Notes: a model not told the origin generated them from the sequence alone. Positions 33,345 to 42,685 are shown, counted from the stretch's first letter. The stretch: DNA of 64,000 nucleotides from Bin75 sp965200435 (GCA_965200435.1 OZ241337.1:1922001-1986000); one strand, 5' to 3'. Numbers and translations: made by a program.

Positions 33345-34292
33345 ATGCACGCCGACGATCTTCACGTCTGGCAGCACAGCCATACGTTCGGACAAGACCT
33401 GAAACGTCCGGGTGAGCGACGGGCGCTGATCGTCATTGCCGTCACCGGCATCATGATGGTCGGGGAGATCGTCGCGGGAGTCCTGACGGGCTCTATGGCG
33501 TTATTGGCCGATGGCCTGCACATGGCGTCGCACGCCGGGGCCCTGAGCCTCAATGTCGTCGCGTACATCTATGCGCGCCGCCGCGCACACGACGACGATT
33601 TCAGTTTTGGCACCGGTAAGGTCAATGCCTTGGGAGGGTTCACCGGCGCGGTTCTGCTGGCTTTGTTTGCCTTCCTTATCGTGTGGGAGAGTGTTAGCCG
33701 GCTTCTGCATCCCGTGTCTATTATCGTCGATCAAGCCATTCTCGTGGCCATTCTCGGGTTGATGGTCAACGGGGCGAGCGTCTTTATCCTCAAGGGGGAT
33801 GGCCACCATGGTCACCATGATCCCGATGGCTCCCCGCACATGCACGACCATGACCACAACCTGAAGGCAGCCTATTTGCACGTGTTAGCGGATGCGCTCA
33901 CGTCCCTTCTGGCCATCGTGGCGTTGCTCTCCGCGAAATACCTGGGATTGACGTGGATGGACCCGGCGGTGGGAATTGTCGGTGCGATTCTTGTTGCCCG
34001 CTGGTCACTCGGCTTACTGCGAACCACCAGCGGCATTCTGCTCGACAAGCAAGGCCCGGAAACCATCCGGGACAGAATCAGGTCCAGTATCGAACAAGAT
34101 GAAGACAGTAAAGTCACCGACCTCCATCTGTGGTCTATCGGTCCGAATATTTATTCGGTGGTCATTGCCATTGTGGCTCAAGATCCTGCAACGCCCGGAC
34201 AATATAAGGAGCGCCTCCCCAAGAATCTTGGTCTTGTCCATAGTGCCATTGAGATCCATACGTGTTCGCCGAACACGGCATCGAGCAACTGA
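33345..34292 (+). CDS. CDF-family metal cation exporter
   Basis: A 315-residue membrane protein with about six helices (ALIVIAVTGIMMVGEIVAGV onward). Helix II holds the metal site HMASHAG (His/Asp type), helix V has HVLADALTS, and a His-rich loop (GHHGHHDPDGSPHMHDHDH) lies between. The C-terminal domain has the usual cytoplasmic strand SDLHLW-like VTDLHLWSIGPNIYSVV. HMASH instead of the ZntD-type HxxxD metal pair points to the cobalt/nickel-type DmeF subgroup, though I am not certain. Follows pyrD after 24 bases. Confidence 0.87.
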   Translation: MHADDLHVWQHSHTFGQDLKRPGERRALIVIAVTGIMMVGEIVAGVLTGSMALLADGLHMASHAGALSLNVVAYIYARRRAHDDDFSFGTGKVNALGGFTGAVLLALFAFLIVWESVSRLLHPVSIIVDQAILVAILGLMVNGASVFILKGDGHHGHHDPDGSPHMHDHDHNLKAAYLHVLADALTSLLAIVALLSAKYLGLTWMDPAVGIVGAILVARWSLGLLRTTSGILLDKQGPETIRDRIRSSIEQDEDSKVTDLHLWSIGPNIYSVVIAIVAQDPATPGQYKERLPKNLGLVHSAIEIHTCSPNTASSN

Positions 34293-34359
34293 TAGAGGAG
34301 TTGCCCTCGCACGCGCTCCAACGATACAAGAAAGGCTGCAAGGAGGCAGGGAACCCGGT

Positions 34360-34650
34360 TCAATGAGCCTTACTGGCGGGGATGGTATTTTTCGGGATCA
34401 GACGCAACCCCATCGCTTGTCTGAGAAGTTGGGCCACGTTTCGCACGCGGAGTCGTCGCATCAGATTAAACCGGTGGACTTCAACCGTACGGACGCTGAT
34501 ATTCAGTTGTGCGCCGATTTCTCGATTCGTGTGCCCTTGGGCGACGAGGCCAAGGATTTCTTTTTGACGGGCAGTCAGTGAGAGAACTGCTCCGGATTTT
34601 TTCTTTGAATTGTCTTTGTGTTCCCGGGAAATTGACTTGACTTTGTCCAT
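34360..34650 (-). CDS. Stand-alone LuxR-type HTH regulator
   Basis: A 96-residue protein consisting mostly of a GerE/LuxR helix-turn-helix: LTARQKEILGLVAQGHTN, REIGAQLNISVRTVEVHR, then LMRRLRVRNVAQLL. It lacks a receiver or ligand domain and has only a short Lys-rich N-terminus. It is convergent with the CDF gene and divergent from the permease gene (start at 34739, 88 bases away), so it may regulate either. Confidence 0.85.
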   Translation of the reverse strand: MDKVKSISREHKDNSKKKSGAVLSLTARQKEILGLVAQGHTNREIGAQLNISVRTVEVHRFNLMRRLRVRNVAQLLRQAMGLRLIPKNTIPASKAH

Positions 34651-34738
34651 AAATAAACACGCGTACGTGCATTCAGAACAGCATTTGTCAGCAAAACTTT
34701 TTGCACACTACCATAAAAGAATTTTGGGAGACAACATA

Positions 34739-37348
34739 TTGACACAACTATTTCTTCTGGGAATGCTGGCCTTCAAGCATGTGATGAGCCGGCCATTCAG
34801 AACCGCGCTCACCGTGGCCGGGGTCGGCGTTGGCGTGGCCGCCGCCTTCGCCATCTATCTGGCGAATCAAACCGTTTTTGAATCGTTTCAGCTAGCCGTC
34901 ACCCGGGTGGTGGGAGAGGCCACGGTACACCTCTCAGGGGCGGAACGTCGAATCGATGAAACACGCATCGAGCAGATTCGCCTGCACCCTCACGTTCAAT
35001 CGGTCTACCCATATATTTCGCAATCCGTCACGCTCGAAGCTGGTGACGGGACTACTCGCACCAGCATGGTGTGGGGCTTGGATCTGCTGGAGGTCCTCGG
35101 TGAAGAAACGGGCGTGCGGCAATCCTCAGGTCAGGAGGAATTCTCGTTGGATCCTTTGCTCAGCCTGGATGCGATCTTTGTGGACCGCGAGTTGGCGACC
35201 GGCTTGGGCGTGGCCAGGGGAGATCGCGTAACGGTCCACGCCGGATCGCATCGATTCGAGGCAACCGTGAGCCGGGTGTTGACGTTTGCCGACGATGAAA
35301 AGCGATGGGATTCCATGGCCATCATGGATATTGCCGCTGCGCAGGTGCAATTGAGGCGGCTCGGCCAACTCGATGGGGTGGATCTGGTGACGTCTCCCGG
35401 CACGTCCGTAGATCGCGTGATTCAGGAACTGCAAGCGCATCTGGGCCCGTCCATTCTGGTCAGTCGTCCGTCACAGCGCGGCGCACAGGTGCAACGGATG
35501 CTCACCTCGTTTCAGTTGAATCTCGCCACGCTTAGTATGGTCGGGCTCTTTGTCGGAATGTTTCTGGTCTACAATGCCGTCGGATTTTCCGTTGTCCAAT
35601 ATCGGCGGGAGATCGGGATCCTGCGAGCGATAGGCATGTTTCGTCGGCATATTGCCCTGTTGTTTCTGGGGGAAGCGATGATTGCCGGCACCATTGGAGG
35701 GTGCCTGGGATCCGTGTTAGGCAGTGGGCTGGCGCATTGGCTTGTCGGACTCGAACGGGAAACGGTCTCGGAACTCTATGGCATCGCGACGATAGGGGAA
35801 CTGCCGTTCACGCTGCCCGGGTTGTTGGGCGGATGCTTCTTGGGAATGGCGCTGTCCGTGATTGGGGCGTTGGGGCCGTGCCTGGAGGCGAGCCGGACCG
35901 CTCCGGCTCTGGCCATCGCGCCCGGGCAATACGAAACCACGCGACATCATCATGGCCGGTGGACGCTTCTGGCCGCCGGGGTTTTGGGTCTGGCCGCGCT
36001 GCTCTCCTTACCCGGTCCGCTCAATGGTATTCCCGTTTTTGGATATGCTGCGGCGTTTTGCGTTCTGCTGGGATGCACCCTGCTCTCTCCTCTGGGCATT
36101 CATCTATTGAGCCGCACGGCCTTAAGAATGCCGGATTTCGACGTTGTTCACCGGACATTCGAACCGGACTTCAACCCGGGATCCATGACCCGCCTGGCCG
36201 TGGATCAGATTGCCAGATCTTCGGGTCGCAACAGCGTCACGTTGTCGGCGTTTCTGGTAGGCATTGCGATCGTTGTGGGCGTCGGGGTGATGATCGAGAG
36301 TTTCCGGGATACTGTTGAACGATGGATCGATCAGACCTTCTTGGCCGATTTGGTGGTGACGCCACATGAGGGAGGCTTGAAGGTAGACCCAGGCCAGAAC
36401 GTCTTTCGCATTTCACCGGAAATGGTTCGGCGTGCCGGAGCCGTGCCGGGAGTGGCCGCGGTCGATCCCTACCGTGAGGTCCGCATTCAAGTGGGATTCA
36501 CCGAAGCCTCCCTCGTCGCGCGCGATCTCGCCCTTCACGCGGAACGGAGTCAATACCTGTTCGTGGATGGCGATTCGTCGCGCCGGCTCCGCCAGGCCCT
36601 TGAAGAACAGGGCGTGGTGATCTCGGAAGTGTTGGCCCAGCGGCTTCAGGTCAACGTGGGGGACATCTTGTCGTTGCCGACCGGTGCCGGGCAGAAGGAT
36701 TTTCCTGTGGCCGGCGTCTTTTATGATTACACCACGGACGGTGGAAAAATCGTGCTGGACCGGTCGCTCTATGAACGATGGTGGGGAGACCGCACGGCAA
36801 CGTTGTTGGCGGTTTATCTCGAGCCGAACGCCAACGATCAACGCGTACGAGGCGATCTGAAACAAGCGTTCGGCCCGCTCCTGCCCGTGTCGATCATCAG
36901 CAACACAGAACTCAGGGATCACATTCTTGAAATTTTTGACCGGACCTTCCGGTTGACCTATGGACTGGAAATCGTCACGGTGATCGTCGGCCTGCTGGGG
37001 ATTATCAATACGCTCCTGACAGCCGTGGTCGAGCGCCAACGGGAGTTTGCCACGTTTCGCGCGATCGGAGGCAGCCGCAGGCAAGTGCAGGGATTGGTGG
37101 TGCGTGAATCGCTCTGCCTGGGCACGTTGGGGTTCGTTCTGGGGTTGCTGGGCGGGATTCTGCTCGCCGGCTTGCTGATCAGCGTGATCAACAAACAGGC
37201 CTTTGGCTGGACCATTCACATGACCATCCCCGTGAAGACCCTCCTGGAAGCCGGGCTTGTTGCAGTCGGTACCGGTCTGCTTGCCGGGTATCTTCCGGCC
37301 CGCTGGGCCACCCGCGGCACCATCGCCGACGGGTTACGGTACGAGTAA
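34739..37348 (+). CDS. Large ABC permease with two FtsX domains (YbbP-like)
   Basis: An 869-residue permease. TTG 34739 follows GGGAG by eight bases; the open frame goes further up but the start is fixed by that site. An N-terminal helix (RTALTVAGVGVGVAAAFAIYL) leads into a periplasmic MacB-like domain. A first FtsX block has ALLFLGEAMIAGTIGG, a second helix pair follows after 'GHLSG...' type segments, and a C-terminal FtsX block has IVTVIVGLLGIINTLLTAVV and SRRQVQGLVVRESLCLG. The double-domain plan fits YbbP/DevC-like lipid or substrate exporters. Likely partner ATPase at 31691-32392. Confidence 0.85.
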   Translation: MTQLFLLGMLAFKHVMSRPFRTALTVAGVGVGVAAAFAIYLANQTVFESFQLAVTRVVGEATVHLSGAERRIDETRIEQIRLHPHVQSVYPYISQSVTLEAGDGTTRTSMVWGLDLLEVLGEETGVRQSSGQEEFSLDPLLSLDAIFVDRELATGLGVARGDRVTVHAGSHRFEATVSRVLTFADDEKRWDSMAIMDIAAAQVQLRRLGQLDGVDLVTSPGTSVDRVIQELQAHLGPSILVSRPSQRGAQVQRMLTSFQLNLATLSMVGLFVGMFLVYNAVGFSVVQYRREIGILRAIGMFRRHIALLFLGEAMIAGTIGGCLGSVLGSGLAHWLVGLERETVSELYGIATIGELPFTLPGLLGGCFLGMALSVIGALGPCLEASRTAPALAIAPGQYETTRHHHGRWTLLAAGVLGLAALLSLPGPLNGIPVFGYAAAFCVLLGCTLLSPLGIHLLSRTALRMPDFDVVHRTFEPDFNPGSMTRLAVDQIARSSGRNSVTLSAFLVGIAIVVGVGVMIESFRDTVERWIDQTFLADLVVTPHEGGLKVDPGQNVFRISPEMVRRAGAVPGVAAVDPYREVRIQVGFTEASLVARDLALHAERSQYLFVDGDSSRRLRQALEEQGVVISEVLAQRLQVNVGDILSLPTGAGQKDFPVAGVFYDYTTDGGKIVLDRSLYERWWGDRTATLLAVYLEPNANDQRVRGDLKQAFGPLLPVSIISNTELRDHILEIFDRTFRLTYGLEIVTVIVGLLGIINTLLTAVVERQREFATFRAIGGSRRQVQGLVVRESLCLGTLGFVLGLLGGILLAGLLISVINKQAFGWTIHMTIPVKTLLEAGLVAVGTGLLAGYLPARWATRGTIADGLRYE

Positions 37349-37383
37349 CTGTTCGTTGCTTCTGCAGTACTTTTTTAGAGAGG

Positions 37384-37890
37384 ATGGATCGCATACCTGC
37401 CGATACGACGAGTGCGCCGTTCCTGGCCGGTGCACATAAGCAAATGACCGTAACAGTGATTGACGACCGTGGGAATGAGTGGCTGGTCGAAGCCCATCAG
37501 TCTTCGGCATGGGACCCGTTCCGTGATTCAATCACATGGCTTTTTCATTATGAAATTTTACCGCCCGATGCGAACGGGGCTGATATCAGTGCCGAATGCC
37601 GGGATCATTCCGGAGAACCACGGCTTGATATGGCGAGTGCCGGAAGCGGTTTCCAACAAGTTCTCAGGCTTTTGACCTTTTTGCACGCCAGACCTGGTTC
37701 GATACTCCTATTGGACGAACCGGACGCGCATCTGCACGTGATTCTGCAAGAGGCGATCGACGGAGAATGACGCTCCGTCGCTGCCCGGCAACACTCACAA
37801 CGTATTATCGCCACGCATTCGGAGGTGATTGTCGACTCGGTTGAACCTCGTGAACTCTGTGCGTTTCTCAACCAACCAAGACTTCTGGAT
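37384..37890 (+). pseudogene. Truncated AAA/ABC-type ATPase remnant
   Basis: ATG at 37384 opens a frame that enters mid-protein. GSGFQQVLRLLTFLH corresponds to the signature region, LLLDEPDAHLHV is Walker B, then TGA at 37768-37770 interrupts. After it the same frame continues RSVAARQHSQRIIATHSEVIVDSVEP (H-loop of AAA/OLD-like ATPases) and ends in repeat sequence. Walker A is missing. It is the C-terminal third of a RecF/OLD-type ATPase gene of the sort often found in defence islands, decayed by truncation and a nonsense codon. Confidence 0.7.
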
Positions 37891-38031
37891 TCCGTTATCC
37901 CCGACGTTTGTCATCGAGGATCCAGGGGCTTTGCTTGTTTCTTTGCGAAGACCCCGAACCTGGATTTCCGATGAAAACTGTCGGGAATGACGGCAGAGGC
38001 AGTATAAGTGTGTCAACGAATTGCTGAATAT
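37891..38031. repeat. D hairpin and C motif downstream of bioB
   Basis: D-type sequence at about 37890-37925 (CCCCGACGTTTGTCATCGAGG) and a C motif at 38010-38044 (TGTCAACGAATTGCTGAA), which ends at the stop of bioB. Confidence 0.6.
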
Positions 38032-39033
38032 TTACAGGGATGACGTTTGGTGGGGCAGGGATTGCTCCGCCACGTCAAAGCCCAGGTCCTGGATCATCCG
38101 TTGGACTTCGTGGGCCGGGGTGCCGGGTGTCGTGAGATAGCCGTTGACGAACAGCGAGTCCGCCACGTACAGGGCCAGGGGTTGCAGGGACCGGAGATTG
38201 AACTCCCGTCCGCCCGCCGCGCGCAGTTCTCTTCGAGGATGGATAAAGCGAAACAGGCAGAGGATTTTCAGGCATCGTTGCGGGGTCAGGTGGGTGGCGT
38301 CGGCTAGCGGGGTTCCCGGAATCGGATGCAACATGTTGAGCGGGATCGAGTCGGGATCGAGCTCCAGCAGGGCAAGGGCCAGATCCACAAGATCTTCGTC
38401 GGACTCTCCCATGCCGACGATTCCGCCGGAACACAATTCCAGGCCCGCGGCGCGCGCGTTTCGTAAGGCGGTCATCCGGTCCTGATACGTATGGGTCGTG
38501 CAGATGGAAGAGTGATAGGCTTCGCTCGTGTTCAGATTGTGGTTGATGCGATCTACCCCGGCGGCCTTGAGCCGCCGGGCCTGGGGTTCCGTGAGCAGCC
38601 CCAGGGAACAGCAGACCTGCATGGGAAGTTCCTGTTTGATCCGTTTCACCGCCGAGGCGATGGTGTCCACTTCTTTTTCGAGAGGACTTCTTCCGCTTAT
38701 CACCATGCAATACCGTTCCGCTTTGGCCTGATAGGCGCGACGGGCAGCCTTGAGCATGTGCTCCGGGGACACCATCGCATAGCGGTCGATGGAGGCGGTG
38801 GAGATACTGGACTGCGAACAGTAATGGCAATCTTCCTGACAGGCGCCGCTCTTCGCGTTGAACAACATTTGGATGGTGACTTTTCGGCCAAAATAGGCAT
38901 GGCGAATGGCATACGCGGCGTTGACGAGGGGTAAGATGTGGGCGTCGCCGGTTTGGAGTATCTCCAAGCCTTCTTCACGGGCGACCACATGGCCAGCCAG
39001 CACCTGTTCCGCGAGAACGTCGAATCGAGTCAT
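38032..39033 (-). CDS. bioB: Biotin synthase
   Basis: Radical-SAM enzyme inserting sulfur into dethiobiotin. The 4Fe-4S motif is CQEDCHYCSQS (C-x3-C-x2-C) and the barrel shows GRSPLEKEVDTI, VCCSLGLL, HNLNTSEAYHSSIC, LCSGGIVGMGESDEDLVDL and a final PGTPLADATHLT region carrying 2Fe-2S ligands. Length 333 is normal. Last gene of a leftward operon whose order is rplU-rpmA-obgE-proB-nadD-rsfS-bioB; other biotin genes are not in the window. Confidence 0.95.
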   Translation of the reverse strand: MTRFDVLAEQVLAGHVVAREEGLEILQTGDAHILPLVNAAYAIRHAYFGRKVTIQMLFNAKSGACQEDCHYCSQSSISTASIDRYAMVSPEHMLKAARRAYQAKAERYCMVISGRSPLEKEVDTIASAVKRIKQELPMQVCCSLGLLTEPQARRLKAAGVDRINHNLNTSEAYHSSICTTHTYQDRMTALRNARAAGLELCSGGIVGMGESDEDLVDLALALLELDPDSIPLNMLHPIPGTPLADATHLTPQRCLKILCLFRFIHPRRELRAAGGREFNLRSLQPLALYVADSLFVNGYLTTPGTPAHEVQRMIQDLGFDVAEQSLPHQTSSL

Positions 39034-39080
39034 TCGCTTCCTTCCTTTGCCCCATACGAGGGGGTTGGGAAAAAATGGGG

Positions 39081-39494
39081 TCAGCTTGCTTGAGGAACCA
39101 TCTTCGCCGATGGCTCCGACAACAGGTGCCCGAGGGCTTGCGAGTCATATTCCGTCGACGGGATTTGCGGAGCGTCTCGCCACATGTTCTCGATGCCGTA
39201 ATAGATCCGACTTTCTTCCCGGAAAACATGAACGATGATGTCTCGATAATCCAGGAGGATCCAATTGGCCGAGGTTTCTCCCTCTCTCGAGCCGTGTTCT
39301 CCGAAGCGATGCGCCATTTCCTGCCGGACGGCCTCGGCAATGGCTTTGACCTGACGCTCTGAACTTCCGGAGCAAATGACAAAATAGTCGGCAATCGAAG
39401 TGAGGTGTCCTGTTTGAAGGACCATGACGTCGGAGGCTTTTTTCGCAAGGGCGACGCCTCCGATGAGCAAGGCTTTGCGTTTGACGTCTGAAAT
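39081..39494 (-). CDS. rsfS: Ribosomal silencing factor RsfS, probable ATT start
   Basis: A 137-residue protein of the RsfS/YbeB type: KASDVMVLQTGHLTSIADYFVICSGSSERQV is the conserved region, later NWILLDYRDIIVHVFREE. It binds L14 and blocks subunit joining. The start is unusual: no ATG, GTG or TTG fits well. ATT at 39494-39492 is preceded by a perfect AGGAG seven bases upstream, and the AGGAG overlaps the nadD stop. The next choice, TTG within KALLIGG, lacks a ribosome-binding site and trims the start. Order nadD-rsfS is common. Confidence 0.85.
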   Translation of the reverse strand: MSDVKRKALLIGGVALAKKASDVMVLQTGHLTSIADYFVICSGSSERQVKAIAEAVRQEMAHRFGEHGSREGETSANWILLDYRDIIVHVFREESRIYYGIENMWRDAPQIPSTEYDSQALGHLLSEPSAKMVPQAS

Positions 39495-39505
39495 AGGACG
39501 GCTCC

Positions 39506-40186
39506 TTAACGTGAGACGTACAAGTTGTTGCGGATTATATAAGAATGGACCGGTGGTGGCAACCAGTCGGTCACGTCTGTGCCCATCCGGATTCGTTTCC
39601 GGATCGCGGACGAGGAGGCCTCGCACGGGTCGATTTGCAGGAACGTGATCGTGGTGTGCGGACCGCTGGGAAGATCCAGACGGCGTTGCTGTCCGGCGTC
39701 CAAACGTTGCAGGTGCGTGGCCGGCAAGGGCGGGAACAGCGCCAGCGACGCTGCCCGGGAAAAGGGAATCCGTGGTCGTGACAGCACCAGAATGTTCGTC
39801 AAGGTCAACAGGGTTTCGGCCGATTTCCACCCTGCAATATCGAGAAACGCATCGAGACCGATGATGAACCAGAGTTCACCATTCACGGTTCCCCGAAGCG
39901 TTCGGACCGTGTCGATGGTATAAGATGTCCCCGGCGCGTTGGCTTCCACGTCGGAAACCGAAAAGTCCGGCAGTCCCGCAACGGCGTGTTGCACCATGCG
40001 TAATCGATGGTGCGCCGGGGCCAACGATTCAGGCGATTTGTGGGGAGGAGTGCCCGAGGGCAGGAAGATCACCCGGTCGAGCGACAATGCCCGTTGCGCT
40101 TGCCTGGCAATCGACAGATGGCAGTTGTGGACGGGGTCGAACGTGCCACCCAGGAGACCGACCCGAGTGAAAAGAGAATCGCCCAC
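39506..40186 (-). CDS. nadD: Nicotinate-nucleotide adenylyltransferase
   Basis: Makes deamido-NAD from nicotinate mononucleotide and ATP. GLLGGTFDPVHNCHLSIA (GTFDPxHxxH nucleotidyl-transferase motif) is at residues 10-27 and EASSSAIRKRIRMG is the ISSTxIR-type motif near the C-terminus. LWFIIGLDAFLDIAGW and LVLSRPRI lie between. The length of 226 residues is normal. The stop lies 11 bases before the rsfS ATT, and 32 bases separate it from proB. Confidence 0.93.
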   Translation of the reverse strand: MGDSLFTRVGLLGGTFDPVHNCHLSIARQAQRALSLDRVIFLPSGTPPHKSPESLAPAHHRLRMVQHAVAGLPDFSVSDVEANAPGTSYTIDTVRTLRGTVNGELWFIIGLDAFLDIAGWKSAETLLTLTNILVLSRPRIPFSRAASLALFPPLPATHLQRLDAGQQRRLDLPSGPHTTITFLQIDPCEASSSAIRKRIRMGTDVTDWLPPPVHSYIIRNNLYVSR

Positions 40187-40218
40187 CGTGTCACGAAGAA
40201 GGATCGAGGATGAGGCCG

Positions 40219-41343
40219 TCAGACCAACAGCGCAAGGTTGTCCCGGTGAATGACTTCTTCATATTCGTGCGAGCCCGTCTCATGAGCGATCTCCTTGGTG
40301 CGACGCCCTTTGATCCCGCAGACGACGTCCGATGAAAAATTCACCAATCCTTTGGCAAACTCTTTCCCGTCCGTATCCACGCAGGAAACGGGATCGCCCG
40401 CGGCAAACGTTCCTTTCACCTCGACGATCCCGGAAGGCAACAGGCTTTTTCCCCGGCTGGTGAGGGCCGTGACGGCTCCGGAATCCAGCACGAGTTGTCC
40501 CTTGGAGCGGAGCGTATAGGCGATCCAGTGCTTGCGGCTGGGGAGTTTCCGTCCGTGGGAAAAGAACAGGGTGCCCTCTTCGGCGCCAGCCAGGACGTTC
40601 GGCAGCAGGCCAGGGGTTGTCCCGTTCAGCAACAACGTCGGGACCCCGAATTGTCGGGCCAGTTTGGCCGCCTGGATTTTCGTGACCATGCCCCCGCGGC
40701 TTTCCTGGCTCTGCGACTTGCCCGCTCCCCGTTCAATTTCGGGTGTAATGTCCGTCACGTGTGCAATCAACGTCGCCTCCGGATCGCGCCGCGGATCCTC
40801 GGTGAACAACCCGTCGACGTCCGAGAGGATAATAAAAAGATCCGCATCGACCAGGTGCGCGACTTGCGCCGCGAGAGTGTCATTGTCGCCGAAACGGATC
40901 TCGTCCACCGAGACGGCGTCGTTTTCATTGATGATGGGAATGACCTCCAACTTGAGCAACATCGTCAGCGTATGCCGTGCATTGAGAAAACGTTTTCGAT
41001 CTGCCAGGTCTTCATGGGTGAGCAACACCTGGGCGATTTTTTGTCCCGCTTCCTGAAAACAGGTTTCATAGGCGTGCATGAGTCGGCTTTGTCCGGCCGA
41101 AGCCGCTGCCTGTTGCAAGGGGAGGGTGTGCGGATAGGTCTCGAGGCCCAGTTTCGCGATGCCTGCCACGATCGCCCCTGACGACACCAGGACGATCTCC
41201 CGGTCTTCCCGTTTGAGCCGGGCCATTTCACCGGAGAGGCGTTGAATGTGGTCGAGCCGTAATCCCGCCGACCGGGCAGCCAGGATGCTGCTGCCTATTT
41301 TGACGACGAGCCGCTTGGCCTGTGTGAGGATGAGATCTCTCAT
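40219..41343 (-). CDS. proB: Glutamate 5-kinase
   Basis: First step of proline synthesis. The amino-acid-kinase domain (1-255) starts RLVVKIGSSIL and includes LVSSGAI, NENDAVS and GGMVTKIQAAKLA. A C-terminal PUA domain (about 275-365) includes GKLPSRKHWIAYTL and VKGTFAAGDPVSCVD. Length 374 is standard for the PUA-containing form. The start overlaps the obgE stop by 4 bases, so the two are coupled. Confidence 0.95.
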   Translation of the reverse strand: MRDLILTQAKRLVVKIGSSILAARSAGLRLDHIQRLSGEMARLKREDREIVLVSSGAIVAGIAKLGLETYPHTLPLQQAAASAGQSRLMHAYETCFQEAGQKIAQVLLTHEDLADRKRFLNARHTLTMLLKLEVIPIINENDAVSVDEIRFGDNDTLAAQVAHLVDADLFIILSDVDGLFTEDPRRDPEATLIAHVTDITPEIERGAGKSQSQESRGGMVTKIQAAKLARQFGVPTLLLNGTTPGLLPNVLAGAEEGTLFFSHGRKLPSRKHWIAYTLRSKGQLVLDSGAVTALTSRGKSLLPSGIVEVKGTFAAGDPVSCVDTDGKEFAKGLVNFSSDVVCGIKGRRTKEIAHETGSHEYEEVIHRDNLALLV

Positions 41344-42347
41344 CCGGTCTCAATTTCCTGAAGGCGTTGCGCAAAATACGCGAGTAAGGCATCGAGCCCT
41401 TCACGTGTCGCCGAGGAGACCGGGAAAAAGGCCATACGGCGTTCCCGGCAATGGTGCTGGATCGTCCGGCGACGTTCCCCGTTCCCCTGGCTGTCGACTT
41501 TGGTCCCGACCACGGCAGAAGCACGTTGTCCGAGTGTGGAATCGAAGGCCGAGAGTTCGTCCTGCAGGACGTGCAACGTGTTCACGGGATCATCCGGGGT
41601 CCCTTCGGAAATATCGACCAGATACAACAGGAAACGCGTGCGTTGAATGTGCTTGAGAAATTGATGCCCCAGGCCTTTGCCTTTATGGGCGCCCTGGATG
41701 AGTCCGGGAATGTCGGCCATGACGAAGCTGTCGTATGTGCCGAAGCGGACGACTCCCAAATGCGGTTGCAGAGTCGTGAACGGATAGTCGGCAATCGCCG
41801 GTCGAGCGGACGAGAGCGTGGAAATTAACGTGGACTTCCCGGCGTTCGGGAACCCCACGAGCCCCACGTCGGCCAGCAGTTTCAGCTCCAGGTCAAGTTG
41901 CAACTCTTCGCCGGCCGTCCCTTCCTCAAACATTCTGGGCGCCCGGTTCGTGGAAGTGGCGAATCGGGCGTTTCCTTTTCCGCCCTTTCCTCCGGCGGCC
42001 ACGATCGTGCATTGCTCGGGCGTCACCAAGTCCACTAGGAGGTCGTAGGTGTCCGCACGTTTGATCACGGTTCCGACGGGCACGGTGATCGTCACGTCTG
42101 AACCGGAACGGCCGTGGCGGTTGGCCTTTTGCCCGGGCGCGCCGGACTCGGCCTCATAATGACGCCGGTACTTCAGGTCGAGCAACGTCGTGACACGAGT
42201 CGATGCTGTGACGATGACGTTGCCGCCGTTCCCGCCGTCACCACCGTCCGGCCCGCCGTGAGGGACGAATTTTTCACGCCGGAAGCTACAGCCGCCGTTC
42301 CCGCCGTTGCCGGATCGGACAACAATTCTTGCGTGGTCGATAAACAT
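41340..42347 (-). CDS. obgE: Obg GTPase (CgtA)
   Basis: Ribosome-assembly and stress GTPase. The N-terminal glycine-rich Obg domain (1-158) includes GNGGNGGCSFRREKFVP and GGDGGNGGNV. The G domain has G1 GFPNAGKSTLI, G3 DIPGLIQGAHKGKGLG and G4 TKVD in place of the common NKxD. No C-terminal OCT domain is present at 335 residues. The canonical order rplU-rpmA-obgE is conserved. Confidence 0.95.
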   Translation of the reverse strand: MFIDHARIVVRSGNGGNGGCSFRREKFVPHGGPDGGDGGNGGNVIVTASTRVTTLLDLKYRRHYEAESGAPGQKANRHGRSGSDVTITVPVGTVIKRADTYDLLVDLVTPEQCTIVAAGGKGGKGNARFATSTNRAPRMFEEGTAGEELQLDLELKLLADVGLVGFPNAGKSTLISTLSSARPAIADYPFTTLQPHLGVVRFGTYDSFVMADIPGLIQGAHKGKGLGHQFLKHIQRTRFLLYLVDISEGTPDDPVNTLHVLQDELSAFDSTLGQRASAVVGTKVDSQGNGERRRTIQHHCRERRMAFFPVSSATREGLDALLAYFAQRLQEIETG

Positions 42348-42409
42348 GAGGCACCACGATGGTCATGGGAAGAGGTGAAAGAAAGAGCCCGGGGAGGAAG
42401 AAGAGTCGT

Positions 42410-42664
42410 TTATGTCGAGGGATACACGCTGATTTTACGTCGCGCTTCGCCCCCTTCGAATTTCACGATGCCGGCAGCTTTGGCAAAGAGGGTATGATCC
42501 CTGCCCATTCCGACATTATAGCCGGGATAAAATTTGGTGCCCCGTTGGCGAACGAGAATGTTGCCCGGTTGAACCCGTTCGTCGGCGTATCGCTTGACTC
42601 CCAGATATTGAGGATTGCTGTCACGTCCGTTTCGAGATGAGCCGCCGCCTTTTTTATGCGCCAT
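42410..42664 (-). CDS. rpmA: 50S ribosomal protein L27
   Basis: An 84-residue protein: MAHKKGGGSSRNGRDSNPQY with the processed-type N-terminus, LGVKRYADERVQPGNILVRQ and GTKFYPGYNVGMGRDHTLFA. It lies near the peptidyl-transferase centre. It follows rplU by 21 bases in the usual order. Confidence 0.97.
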   Translation of the reverse strand: MAHKKGGGSSRNGRDSNPQYLGVKRYADERVQPGNILVRQRGTKFYPGYNVGMGRDHTLFAKAAGIVKFEGGEARRKISVYPST

Positions 42665-42685
42665 GACCGGTCCTTTTGCTAGTCG

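Noticed and set aside
38032..39033. Riboswitch or attenuator before bioB
   Set aside because: The gene is internal to an operon and no leader structure is visible.
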